Positions 19,650 to 31,699 of a stretch of 56,266 bases of DNA are shown here, piece by piece (position 1 is the stretch's first letter; each line of letters opens with the position of its first letter). Origin of the DNA: Chara braunii (taxonomy: Eukaryota > Streptophyta > Charophyceae > Charales > Characeae); contig BFEA01000924.1 in the NCBI GenBank assembly GCA_003427395.1, positions 180,031-236,296 of the forward strand, in the 5' to 3' direction. The notes beneath the pieces are model-generated. The model ran no database searches. It saw nothing but the letters and a program-made list of their open reading frames with translations, and was not told the DNA's origin. The position numbers and the translations under genes are program-made.

Positions 19650-22600
19650 GTGGAAGGCCTCATGTGACAACCTTCAGTTTAAAGTAGCCACGAGGTATGG
19701 CTGCTTGTGATTATCCTAAGTAGCAATTTGACCAATTTATCGATTTATTTATTTATTTTATTATGTTTGGTGATCAGCTTCTGATTGGCTGATCACACAC
19801 TCGTTGCGGCAGCGGTGCCCAAACCCTAAGTGAAGGTTACGTGTTGTACACCACTGCAACACTCGAAGAGAGTGATTTGCTTTGTTTTATTTTATTATAT
19901 TTGGTGATCGATTTTTTGTTGACTGATCACATAGACTCGATGCGGCAATGGTGCCCAGACCCTTAGTGAAGGTCACGTATTGTACCCCATCGCCACACTC
20001 AAAGAGAGTGATTTATTTTATTTTATTTTATTATATTTTGTGATAAACTTTTGATTGGTTGATCACACATACTCGTTGAGGCAGCGGTACCCAAGCCCTA
20101 AGTGAAGGCCACGTGTTGTACACCACTACGACACTCGAAGAAAGTGATTTATGTTATTTTATTTTATTATATTTGGTGATCAACTTTTGATTACTTGATC
20201 ACACACACTCGCTGAGGCAATGATGCCCAAGCCGTAAGTGAAGATCACATCCTGTATACCATTGCCACACTCGAAGAGAGTGATTTATTTCATTTAATTT
20301 TATTATATGCAGTGATCATTTTTTTATTGGTCGATCACACACACTCGTTGAGGTAGCAGTGCCCAGATCCTAAGTAAAGGCCACGTGTTGTACACCACTG
20401 CCACACTCGAAGAGAGTGATTCATTTTATTTTATTTTATTATATTTGGTGATCTGCTTTTGATTGGCTGATCATACACACTCGCTGCGGCAGCGGTGCCC
20501 AGACCCTAAGTGAAGGCCACATGCTATACACAACTACTACACTTGAAGAGAGTGAGTTATTTTATTTTATTTTATTATATTTGGTGATCAACTTTTGATT
20601 GGATGATCATATACACTCGTTGTGGCAACGGTGTCGAGACCCTAAGTTAAAGTCACGTAATGTACACCACTGTCACACTCGAAGAGAATGATTTATTTTA
20701 TTTTAATTTATTATATGTGGTGATCAACTTTAGATTGGTCGATCACATACACTCGTTGCAGCAGTGGTGCCCAAACCCTAAGTGAAGGTCACGTGTTGTA
20801 CACCGCTGCCACACTCGAAGAGAGTGATTTACTGTATTTTATTTTATTATATTTGGTGATCGACTTTTGATTGGCTTATCATACACACTCGATGCGGCAA
20901 TGGTGCCTAGACCCTTAGTGAAGGTCACATGTTTTACACCACCGCCACACTCGAAGAGAGTGATTTACTTTATTTTATTTTATTATGTTTGGTGATCAGC
21001 TTTTGATTGGCTGATCACACTTACTCGCTGCGGCAGCGGTGCCCAAGCCCTAAGTGAAAACCGCGTGTTCTACACCACTACCACACTTGAAGAAAGTGAT
21101 TTATTTTATTTTATTATATTTCGTGATCACTTTTTGATTGGTTGATCACACACAGTCGCTGAGGCGGCGGTGCCCAAGCCCTGAGTGAAGGCCTCGTGCT
21201 GTACACCATTGCCACACTCGAAGAGAGTGATTTATTTTATTTTATTTTATTATATGTGGTGATCAACTTTTTATTGGCTGATCACACACACTCGTTGCGG
21301 CAACGGTGCCCAGACCCTAAGTGAAGGCCACGTGTTATACACCACTGCCACACTCGAAGAGAGTGATTTATTTTATTATATTTGGTGATCGACATTTGAT
21401 TGGGTGATCACACACACTCATTGCGGCAGCGGTGCCCAAACCCTAAGTGAAGGTCACGTGCTGTACACCCGTGCCACACTCGAAGAAAGTGATTTATTTT
21501 ATTTTATTTTATTTTATTTTATTATAATTGGTGATCAGTTTTTGATTGACTGATCACACACACTCGCTGTGGCAACGGTGCCCAGACCCTAAGTGAAGGT
21601 CACGTATTGTACACCGCTGTCACACTCGAAGAGAGTGATTTATTTTATTTTATTGTATTATATTTGTTGATCAATATTTGATTGGTTGATCACATACACT
21701 CGATGCGGCAGAGGTGCCCATGCCCTAAGTGAAAGTCACGTGTTGTACACCGTTGTCGCACTCGGAGAGAGTGATTTATTTTGTTTTATTTTATTATATT
21801 TGATGATCAAATTTTGATTAGCTGATCACACGCGCGCACTGCGGTAACGGTGCCCACGCCCTATCTGAAGGTCACGTGCTGTACACCGCTGCTACACTCG
21901 AAGAGAGTGATTTATTTTATTTTATTTTATTATATTTGGTGATTAGCTTTTGATTGGCTGATCACACACACTCGCTGTGACAATGGTGCAAAACCCTAAG
22001 TGACGGTCACGTGCTGTACAGCGCTGCAACACTCGAAGAGAATGATTTATTTTATTTTATTTTATTATATTTGGTGATCAATTTTTTATTGGCTGATTAT
22101 ACACACTCGCTACAGCAACGGTGCCCAAGCCCTAAGTGAAGCCTACGTGCTGTACAACGTTGCCACACTCGAAGAGAGGGATTTATTTATTTATTTTATT
22201 ATATTTGGTGATTAGTTTTTGATTGGCCGATCACACACACTCGTTCCGGTAGTGGTGCCCAGGCCCTAAGTGAAGGTCACGTGTTGTACACCGCTGCCAT
22301 ACTCGAAGAGAGTGATTTATTTTATTTTATTTTATTTGGTGATCAATTTTTGATTGGTTGATTACACACACACACTTCGGCAGTGGTGCTTAGACCCTAA
22401 GTGAAGGCCACATGTTGTAAGCCGTTCGGATACTCAAAGATAGTGATTTATTTTGTTTTATTTTATTTTATTAAATTATATTTGGTGATCAGCTTCTGAT
22501 TGACTGATCACACAAGCACGCTGCGGACAATGATGCCAAGGCCCTAAGTGAAGACCACGTATGATCAGCGTGCCGCCAATGCAAAAGAGAACATTGAATT

Positions 22601-22690
22601 GATTTTATTTACTGATTTATTTATTTACCTTTTTAATTTTGGTTGTGTGATCAACCATTGTTTGGCTAATCGCTTCTCAGCTCATTAGTG
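19650..22690. repeat. Satellite-like tandem array, about 21 monomers of ~135 bp
   Basis: The block 'cactcgaagagagtgattta' or a close variant recurs every 127-147 bases, from 19858 to about 22430. Each monomer runs: a (TTTTA)n tract and 'ttatatttg'; GTGATCA, about 11 bases, TGATCAC; 'gcggcagcggtgccca'; 'ccctaagtgaaggtcacgtg'; 'tgtacacc'; CACTC-GAAGA-GAGTG. Length varies mainly in the (TTTTA)n tract. Monomers are diverged from each other and more so at both ends. No open frame crosses the array. The short length suggests a local minisatellite rather than a centromere. Confidence 0.95.
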
Positions 22691-22719
22691 ACGTACTTGT
22701 CGTAAGTAAAGACCCCGTG

Positions 22720-23010
22720 TAGTATTTGAACAGAGGCTAAGCGGAACTGCATCATGTGTTCTGTTTAAACAGGGAGTGAAAAACTATGCACCCCTGTGTT
22801 CTATTCGAACAGGGGCAAAACAACACTACAACCCTTTGTTCTATTCGAACAGGGGTGTAGTAGGGTTGCACCCCGTATTCTAGTTGAACAAGGATGACGT
22901 AGATTGCACCCCTGTGCAGTATTTGAACAAGGCTTATGCAGACTTCGTCCCTGTGTTGTATGTGAGTTGGGACAACACTGGTTGCATGTCGGCTGCACCC
23001 CTATGCAATA
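22720..23010. repeat. ~54-bp minisatellite adjoining the satellite array
   Basis: The block 'cacccctgtgttctattcga' plus 'acagggg' recurs about six times with growing divergence. Its first copy grows out of a degenerate 135-bp monomer ('gtaagtaaagaccccgtgta'), so the two arrays appear to share an edge. Confidence 0.8.
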
Positions 23011-24694
23011 TATGGACGAAAAAAAAGGCGGTGTAGTTGTATAAAGATGTTGTTCGATATTTTTGTAAAGGTTAAGTTCCTTTTATGCCTTGCACAATTA
23101 ATAAATGAGACTTTGGCAGTACGGTATTGCGTGCTCTATACGACAAGTGACAACTTGAATTGAGAACAGAAGCGGCAAAGTGAACGAAAAACAATATGTT
23201 CGAGGCCAGAGTCAACACATAGAACATAACAGAATCTATCAAAGGAAAATCTTAGCACCGTAAGTGGGGTACTATGCCTTGTTGAGATTAGGCTCAATGC
23301 AGTAATCAGAGTACCCCCCTTAGTAAACGGATCATGTGTAGTAATAAGGGTGTCACTTTGAGTAAGAATCGGTTTTATGCAGTGAGGGAAGACTAAGACC
23401 AAACACTATGCAGCAACCAGAACAACAAAATAGTGCAACCTAATTTTGAATAGATTCATAATAGGAAACAATGGGTGATCCAGATAAGAGCAAAGTGAAT
23501 ACACTCAATAAAATGTAACTCTCATGTGGTAAGACTTCAGCGGCACATGTTGTGCCAGCAGCTGAAGTTAAAACAGCAGATCACACAGCTTTCAGTACGA
23601 TCAGACAACATACAGTATTTGAGTATTGTTTTGGATAAAGTTAGACCCGAGCATATTAGACTCATGACTTATATTTAGACTAGACCCTAAACGCAGCGCT
23701 CAGACCAGACTCAAGACACGTGCTCAAACCAGACTCAAGACCTGTGTTCGGACCATTATCAAGACCTATAATCAGGTCGAACTCATATCACTTTCAAGTT
23801 TCACACATGAATCAGACTTAGTCACATACTTTAATCAGATTCATGCATTACTTCAAGTGAGACTCAAATGCATATTGTGATCAGACTCAGAGGCTGTACA
23901 ACAGACACATTTACATGAGGCACTCGATTGCAGAACTCAATACAGTTTTAAGTGCTGCTTTCAGGTCAAACTCGACCCAATTTCGAACTCAGGTTTAACC
24001 GTTTAAGTGCAGTTTTCTGCAAGTTTATCAGTTGAGCCTACACACCAACTCCATTCAGTTTATGGTAAACTAAGGTAAATTTTGAGTGTGAATTTCAAGA
24101 AATTCGGACGAAACTCATTTAATTCAGTTCCATCTCATAAAGTTCGGTTCAATTCGAGTGAGTTCATTTCAGACTCAGTGAAAACATTCTAGTTTCAGTA
24201 AAGTTCGGTCTTAATTTTCATTGCAAGTTGAGTTCATTTCTATTCAGATCTGAGTTGCGGAGGATGCTCAGTCTAATTCTAAGTACATACCCAAGTGCAA
24301 TTCTCAAAAACATTTCAGTTTAGTTCCCAGTGTTATGTCAGCGACTTCATCTCAGTTTCAATAAGTTGAATTCTGTGGACTTAATCTCCATAAGTCCAGA
24401 TCAATTTCTACTATGAATCTCAATAAATTCAGACCAGACGAAGTCAGTTCAGTTTCATCTCATAAAGTTGAGTTTAGTTTGAGTAGTTCATCTCAGGCTC
24501 CGTGAGAACAGTTCAATCTCAGTAAGCTCGAGTCAATCTCAATGAACTCCGTTCAATTCCTAGTGGACTCAATCCAATGTTGGTAAGCTCGGATCAACTT
24601 CAGTGAGTTCAATTCACAGTTTCGGTAAGTCCAGATTCAGTGGGCTTAATCAATGGTCTAAGTTTACTCTCAGCAGATCCCAGTGTAAGGGGTT
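23011..24694. other. Degenerate simple repeats; no gene recognised
   Basis: From about 23640, variants of 'cagactcaagac' recur; from about 24000, variants of 'agttcagtttcatctcataa' and 'tcagt.agttc' recur. The pattern is too diverged to set a period. There is no coding signal. Confidence 0.6.
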
Positions 24695-25110
24695 AGAATG
24701 CTGGTCACAGCGGGCAGTTCTGGTGACAACAGCGGAAGTATTGCTCACAACAGGAGGTCCCGGTGGTAGCAGCAGTGACGCTGGTCACAACAGACAGTCC
24801 CGGTGACAGCAGCGGTAATGTTGTCCGCAGTGGTAATATTGGCTGCAACGGGAGGTCCCGGTGGTAGCAGCAACGACGCTCGTAATAGCGGACAGTCTCG
24901 GTGAGAGTAGCGGTAATGCTGGCCACAGCCGGAGGTCCCGGTGCTAGCAGCAACAACGCTGGTCACAACGGACAGTCCTGGTGACAACATCGGTAATGCT
25001 GGCCACAGCGGGAGGTCTCTGTGGTAGTAGCAACGATGTTTTTCACAACAGGCAATCTCAGTGGCAACAACAAGAGTGTTGATCATAGCAGGCTCTCCTG
25101 GTGAAAGCAA
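24695..25110. repeat. 72-bp minisatellite made of two 36-bp half units
   Basis: Alternating half units read 'gctggtcacaacggacagtc' plus 'ccggtgacagcagcggtaat', and 'gctggccacagcgggaggtc' plus 'ccggtggtagcagcaacgac'. About five to six full units occur. Because the period is a multiple of three, several frames stay open and yield repetitive peptides; these are not good gene candidates. Confidence 0.9.
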
Positions 25111-25913
25111 GAACAACACAGTGAGTGTCATTAGTATTCAGTAAGACCGATCATGTGATGAGTAAGTAACTCTCAAGATCAATAAGCATTTAGAGGGCAG
25201 CGGACTCGAGACAAAATTTTCTTGAGCATGATAGATATCTCGATCAGAGCAGACTCATGACTTGAGCACAGTCATCATATACAGGCCACAACAGACCTTC
25301 TTTCAAGTACAGGTTAGCACCATGTGGAATCTCTCAAGGATCACTGAATTGTCTGATCTCTAAGTATAGCATGATCTTCAGAGAGGAGAGAGAGAGCTGA
25401 CTACAGTGACAATGGTTTTATGATTTGTCTGTTCGTTTGTGACCTTGATGCAATAAAGAGCTTTCATTTTCTCTCACCTTATCATCGATCTTGTCTTTGC
25501 CTTCAGTCAGTCAGTCTTGGTTCGTTCTGTTTGGCATTGCTCGATATTATGTTCTTTGTTGATCTTGTCACAGTTCTCAAAATTAGTAAGTTGGCAAAAT
25601 TGACACAGGCATGGCACACCAGAATCTCATGATTATTATTTGCATGATCTTTGCTGTTCCGAATCAAAATAAAAGATTCCTAAGACCGGGGACCGGCGAA
25701 GACCGCAATTGAAGGGTCTCACTTAAAGCCGGACGCACACAACAGGATGGGATTTACTTTTTTTTTTTTTTAATTTATTGCAAACGACATCAAAATCCTA
25801 CGTGACAACATGTTGGCTTTGTGGACGCTAGAAGTGGTCCGACTGGAAAAAGTGCGACAGTGTGTGTGTGTGTGTGAGAGAGAGAGAAAGGGAGAGACAG
25901 ACAGACAAAGAGA

Positions 25914-25970
<57 letters not shown>

Positions 25971-27189
25971 AGTCTTCAACCTCACGGTTGACCTCATGTT
26001 ACTTTTATCCATAGGATGATCAAAATCGAATGAATCTACCGATACAACATGGAAATACTACACACTGCCACACTTTTTTTTCTTTATTTTTGTGTGAGAG
26101 AGAGGGGGAGAGAGAGAGACACACACACACACACAGACAATATAAATAAAATAAAATAAAATTGGTTACCTTTATTGAGGGTTTTTTTTTTTCCACTTGA
26201 AAATGACCCCCTCAAATTTCTGTTTTTTTTCTTAAGTTCACTATGGTGGGGGACGGCATGCGCAGGCGGTGCGCGCTCCCCGATTTTGGGCACACGGCTC
26301 CACCTACGCTTTGCTGGCCGTGAAAAAAGTTGATCGCGCGGCTTTCGGTCACGGTGTCGCGGCCGGCCTCCTCGATCGCAACTTTTGGCCGCGGGATCAG
26401 TGGCCGTGGGGGTCACGTAGCTCATTGACCATTTTATGTATCTCGGTGTAAAAAACCGTCAAAATACATCTGAGGGTTCCCTCATCGGGCTTCGTCCCAA
26501 CACCCGACCATCAAATGGCTCAATGTCATGGGGATAATTTTAGAAAAAAATGTCATTTTAGATGAAATGTCATATCTTGCCTAATCGTTCCTTATAATTG
26601 TTTTTGCCACTGTGTAATTTCGTTCTCTCAGCAACGTTGCCTGATACTATGCTGATTTGTTGCCCGTTGCTATATTTCACTTCGAGACAATCTTCCTTCA
26701 ACATGGGTCAAAGGATTCATAACCCATGAATGGTTAGTAGATGGTGTCATTTTTGAGAAACTTTTCACCGAAACTGCCATATTTCCCTTAATTTGTTTTT
26801 TAATGTGATATATATGTGATTTAGTGTATATCTATATTCAATTTCGACTCATTTGGACCAGTAATGAAAAATTTGGCAAAAACACGGGCCTCACAGACGA
26901 ATTTGACGAACCCCAAATGTTTCTTCAAATAGGTTTTTATAATGTTTTTGATTTTTTTTTTTTTTTTTTTAAGGTTTGTTTGTTTTAACCTTTGTATTAT
27001 AAGCCTGCAATTTTTGTTCGTAAAATTTTGGACGACATTGCTTGTGGTGATATGGTGACAAAAAATGAATTTTTGGTCTTTAATTAACCATCTCTCTCAT
27101 AATCCAAAGTTTCAAACTATATATTTGGAGATGCCGCTATCGAGCACATCGGTCTCGCACAAAGACCCTTCTGATAGCCCCGTGGCAAT
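25111..27189. other. Intergenic, no gene recognised
   Basis: It contains a (GA)n run at 25918-25967, GA and CA runs near 26095-26135, a GC-rich patch at 26250-26420 with the inverted pair 'aaaagttgatcgcg' and 'gatcgcaactttt', and poly-T near 26948-26970. Nothing encodes a recognisable product. Confidence 0.55.
25918..25967. repeat. (GA)n microsatellite
   Basis: About 23 GA units, preceded by an imperfect GA/CA stretch from 25861. Confidence 0.96.
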
Positions 27190-27320
27190 CGTATTTTTAG
27201 TTTGATCTTCCCCAATCCATTCTCACCTAACCTACGCTAATGTGGCGCCTCGGCTACATACTATGTCGCGTACCAAGAACGAGCTCATACTTTATTTTTT
27301 CGAGCTCATCGGTCCCATAT
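27190..27320. repeat. Fragment of the 1.3-kb duplicated repeat
   Basis: 'cttccccaatccattctcac', 'ctaacctacgc', 'ctcggctacata' and 'gtaccaagaacgagc' match the opening of the units at 33826 and 35098. Only the first 130 bp or so is present. Confidence 0.75.
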
Positions 27321-28475
27321 GGTGTCGGTATGAATACCCTTACAATCCGCCCTGGGTTTTGCAAGTGATAGGAAAAATGATTGTGCTTCAAAATTTGAGC
27401 ACACCAAACGAGTCGCGACTGTGTTCCGTTTACATTGATTGAATGATTGACAGAAACTAGAGAGTGTGTGGGCACGCTGTTTTGAGGCGAGCGTGATATT
27501 TCTTATTGATATTATAAAGCATGCGTTTTCGCCAGCCAATTTCTGACTTTTTATTGAAAATTGGAACGTGAGTCAGAGCCCTCGCAGTAGGCACGAGAGC
27601 TTAATGACCGTAGGCTAGTCAGCGGGTGAAAGAGAGTGACCTTGGAGCGTTTAGCAGACCTACAGACATAGCGGTCCCCGTTTATATGGGTTTCCACTTG
27701 TAATAGACTCAACCTTGGGCCTATAACTATTGGTTACAGTGTCGGACTTTCACCTAGGAGATTAAAGGATCGAGGTCAGCAGGTGACGACGAAGGAGTAT
27801 CGGAGCAGCGTGAAGAGACCGAGGGGTTGAGGGTCTGACAGGGCTATCCCCTTTGGTTTTGCTATGGGTCATGCTCGTGGGTCCGATAGGTAGGACTGAG
27901 GGGGTGTCAAAGGTTCCTCCCCCTCTTCCATTTCTTATTTATTTATTTATTTATTTATCTTTTATTCGTGTCCCATTTTCTTTCAGGACTAATACCTACT
28001 CCGATGCAGGGTCTGAGACCGGAACCGATACTAGGACCAACTGCTCTAAGCATAGTCGGTACATCCCTTCATTGTTGAAACACACGCACGAGCTCGAACC
28101 CCGATGGTCGAAGATGAATAAAATAATCCATTTTTGACTTACCTTTAGGCTGGTTAGTCCGATGATAGCGTTTCGAGGCCATCACCATGGCACGATAAAA
28201 TTGTATATATATTCACTGGGATTTCCATGCAGTTCTCGGAGCGTGTCACGCCCCCCTCAAGAGCAGGGCACCTGTTCATCAGGAGGGCATAACCCACTAG
28301 CACTTAGGAGTAAATGCAAGGGGCGGAATGCGAGGCCGCCCCAGTGATGCAATCCTTCGGAACATTTGCTAAATCCTGGAACGATACTCGAGTTAGGAGT
28401 GTAGTCCGGTGTGTACAGGCCATGTGTAGACAGTTGTAAATCCAGAAAAGAGAGCGGGTCTTGTTGCTCCCTGAA

Positions 28476-28514
<39 letters not shown>

Positions 28515-28550
28515 CCACGAATCATAGTTTTAAAATGACAGCCTCTATGG
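27321..28550. other. Intergenic, no gene recognised
   Basis: It contains a (TTTA)n tract near 27935-27958 and a 34-base poly-T at 28478-28511. No supported feature. Confidence 0.55.
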
Positions 28551-28613
28551 CAGGTTAGTCTAGCTGATATACCCATGAACTGTTGAAATACAGACTAAAG
28601 TTCAAATCTAGGC
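28551..28613 (+). mobile_element. tRNA-like SINE head
   Basis: 'ggttagtctagctgatatac' resembles an A box and 'aagttcaaatct' a B box. An anticodon-arm-like block, 'gaactgttgaaatacagac', lies between them and is close to the block in the element at 7562-7635. The sequence is too diverged for a working tRNA. It lies 86 bases upstream of a U6-like sequence. Confidence 0.5.
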
Positions 28614-28699
28614 GCAATCAGACAATAAAATAAAATATTATGAATTGCTTGGCGCTAGTCAGTTCGAAGGCAATATCTTAAGGCTGCAGCAGTACCTCG

Positions 28700-28806
28700 G
28701 TCCCTCGGGACATCCATTAAAATTGGAACGATACAAAGAAGATTAGCATGGCCTGAGCGCATGAATGACACACATAACTCGGGAAAAGGCCCAGACACTT
28801 TGTTTT
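28700..28806 (+). pseudogene. U6 snRNA-like sequence (probable pseudogene)
   Basis: The 5' two-thirds match spliceosomal U6: a GUCCC..GGGAC cap hairpin, 'acatcc', 'ttaaaattggaacgatac', and 'gaagattagcatggcc'. The ACAGAGA box that contacts the 5' splice site reads ACAAAGA, and the 3' third is strongly diverged before a short T run. The AGC triad is intact. No plant upstream sequence element (TCCCACATCG type) or TATA at -25 to -30 is visible. A retropseudogene or decayed gene copy is most likely. Confidence 0.75.
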
Positions 28807-30734
28807 TCCTATTTTACTTTCTTACTACGTGGTCGGATCTCGATTGCGTTACGGCAAGGAGGGTAGTTGACATTAACATGAGCAGGGAGAAAGTGAAAGC
28901 GAAGAGGAAGGAGAAGTGTGATCATCCATTTCTCATAGGATTGGAGACGGGGAGAAGCAGGAGATAATGTTTTGGAAATGGGTGACCCGAATCTACACCT
29001 AGACCAAGCAGAGAGTTAGATGTCCGTGATTGAGGTCATCTCCGTGCTTGTCTTTGTGACCCTCATAACTACGGAGCTCCTCGCCATCCTCATATTCGCT
29101 GGCGTTGTTTTCTGTAGAAGGAGTGCGCACGTCCAAAGTCGTGCTGCTCATCTTAGTCCCAATGTAATTGTGGTCGTGATCCCCTACGAAAATTTGTCAT
29201 CCACGACATCGTTATTTTCACTCCAATAGTGGTGTTTGACCATTGACCTCACCGATGTGGTTAGCTCATGACATCATCATCCTCGGCAGTCGCTGTATTA
29301 TTTGCATCATCAACTTCTAGTGGTTGTCATTGTGTTCCGAACCCGCCCGTAGAATACGACCAAGTCCTGATGAACATAGAGAGAAAGTGAGAGACTTAGC
29401 AGGGGGGCGAGGAGCTGGTGAGCAGAGTACGGTACGGTCGTCCACTCGCTTTGTTATTAAGATCGAAATGTTTGATGGCCCTCTTGTGTGGCTCCAACTC
29501 GTCGTGGTGTTCATTCCTAACTGTAATCGAGCAAGTGGGGGATTGCTCATTATGCTTGTGATCGTCATCCACTTTTCTTTTTTTTTCTAGTTAAACCCAG
29601 TCGTGTTAACGAAAGTGTGTATTCATATACTGAGGAGTAGCAAAAAGGAAAAGGTAAGCAACTACTTACCTGGCAAAGTCGAACTGACGAAATTAAGGTT
29701 GTTGGTGATGTTGTGTGGCTATGACACTGCTGGTCGCCGTGCAAATTGACCACTGCAGTATTTTTTGTTGTAACATTGTGGTGTAATCGGTTGTGTTACT
29801 TCGCTGACGTTTCTGCTACATGGATTGTTGTGTGTACTATAGATTGTTATACTGCTGCTAGTACGACTACGTGGCCTACCGTGTGTGTGTTGTGTTTTTG
29901 TACTTGTTGCATCTCCACTGCGTATTGAGGCACAATTTACTATGTATTGCTGGATTTCAAGATAGAGCATGGGCACATGATCTATTTAAGTAGAGCCGCT
30001 AGGATGGGTGATTATTTCAACCATTGGTCTGTGCAGGGTAGTTAGTGTGCTTTATTCAAACGTGTCTTTTCTAGGCTGCGTAGCAACAGTTTAATTAGAG
30101 GTAACGACGTTGCGGTTCCGATTGGAGATAAAGCTGTGAAACGGGTGTTGTTGCAACTTGGAGGACATCAGGGTACGTGTACTCATCATTTTGGGTCGTG
30201 GTTTGGCCATTTTCATTGCGTTATTGACCATCATTTCATGACCTTTAGACACATCACGAAATTAAGGTCCTCTCACGCGAGTCTGAGTGCACGTCTTTTG
30301 GATATAAGTGACTTAATGTTTGTTTCTTTGTCTGTCTTATTCTCCGTCTAGTTTGTTAGGTAAGAGACGAATGCGGCAGGCGGGATTGAAACCCGTATTT
30401 CGTGTCAAGGGCTCTGTGGAAGATTCGATCCACCGATTGGAGAACTTGAAGCTTTGTCGAAGTCTAGGTGAGAATCGTCGGGTATACCTTCTTCTGCCAT
30501 GTGTGAACCCACTATACCCCTATTATTACATCTCTCTAGTTTATCTCAAAGATATGTATATGTTTCTTTATGGATTTTGTTTTTTTTTATTATAACTTAA
30601 TAAGATTAATTGAAAGGAACGAATGCATACATTTCAGTTTCTTTTTATAATTTTGACTGAAATTAAGCTAAGGAACGAACTGGGGAAGGTGAGAGAAAAA
30701 TAATATTGCATACGTTTGACCGAGTCTTAAAGGT
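28807..30734. other. Intergenic, no gene recognised
   Basis: Several open frames exist, for example a 69-codon frame at 29020 with a hydrophobic N-terminal segment, but none has family support or conserved context. I see no RNA gene here. Confidence 0.5.
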
Positions 30735-31440
30735 TTAACATTGTTTCTTAGTTGAATGATCCAGGGCTATGTGTATTGGTTGTATTTTTACGTACCAGAC
30801 ATGGTTTCTAAGTTAAATAATCTGGTTATTATGTTTATTTTTTATTGCTTGCCTGACTAACTTTCGAGACCAAGCATTGTTTTTAAGTTGAATGACTTGG
30901 TCTATCTGTTGTTTTTGGGGTTTCTCATTGAAGTTTAACATTGTTTTCAAGCGGAATGGTCCAACTTCATGCTTTTGTATAACTTAGGATAAACAAGACA
31001 TTGTTTCCAAGTCGAATGCTACAGTCTTTTGTTTTATTATGAGGGAGAATTTTGGCGAAGGGCTAGGGATTGTTTCCAAACCAAATGGTTTACTAAGCAC
31101 AAATGAGTATAATTGAAGATACTTTATCTGTATTTGCACGCGAACAAACAACTGAACATTGTTTTCACTAAGAAAAGAAATAAAGTCAAGAATATAATTG
31201 GAAGTAAATTGGGCAAGTTGAACATTGTTTCTAAGCTCAATGGTTCAGTTCTCTGACCGTATTTTAAAGAGAAGTTAAGTTACTAAGTTTTTGATATTTA
31301 AACAGTTCAGGGCGACTAGGCATTGTTTATAAGCTGAATGGTTTAGTCACACGCTCAAAGAAGAAAAAAGTAGGTCTGCAATACGTTCATATATAATCTA
31401 AAGCATGTTAGGCATTGTTTATAAGTTGAATGATATACCG
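30735..31440. repeat. Degenerate repeats of 'acattgtttctaagttgaat'
   Basis: The core 'cattgtttctaagttgaatg' recurs about ten times (near 30740, 30802, 30876, 30940, 30998, 31067, 31155, 31221, 31318, 31410) at 58 to 97-base spacing. The spacers are AT-rich and barely alike. It looks like an old tandem array in which only the core is still recognisable. Confidence 0.75.
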
Positions 31441-31605
31441 TCATGCCATATATAAGTTCGGTAGAAGGGATAATCATTTGGAGTATCAATGAATTATCTT
31501 ATGAGAAAACAACTATGAATTTTGATGAAAGTAGTTCCTCATTGTGGTTTGATTTTGCATATTGTTGAGAGTAAGCTCTACTTAGTATAAGTATCAACCT
31601 TGATA

Positions 31606-31670
31606 GGTAATTGCTTTAGATGTTCATCACGTGCTCGAGTCATAGGGGTTAAGTTCAATTCCTACAATTT
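31606..31670 (+). pseudogene. tRNA-like relic
   Basis: The order 'tgctttagatgttcatcac' (D-arm-like), 'gtgctcgagtcat' (anticodon-arm-like) and 'ggttaagttcaattcc' (T arm, with a TTCAATTCC B box) matches a tRNA layout. The acceptor ends do not pair convincingly. It could be a decayed tRNA gene or a SINE head. Confidence 0.35.
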
Positions 31671-31699
31671 TTTAGTTAACTTTATTTTTCATACTTGAC

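Noticed and set aside
19650-22690. CRISPR array
   Set aside because: The ~135-bp units are directly adjacent and diverged, without short constant repeats and unique spacers, and the genome is eukaryotic.
19650-22690. Telomeric repeat because of 'ccctaa'
   Set aside because: 'ccctaag' occurs once per 135-bp monomer and is not tandem; it is not a telomere array.
24705-25131. Repetitive proteins on the minus strand
   Set aside because: The minisatellite period is divisible by three, which keeps several frames open; there is no start context or domain.
28225-28350. Possible LTR start 'tgtcacgccccc'
   Set aside because: No second copy, primer-binding site or polypurine tract was found.
29020-29229. 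Small membrane protein of 69 residues
   Set aside because: One hydrophobic segment only, with no family match, conserved neighbour or splice context.
30380-30440. tRNA-like B box 'gggattgaaaccc'
   Set aside because: The hairpin is short and no D arm or acceptor stem could be placed.
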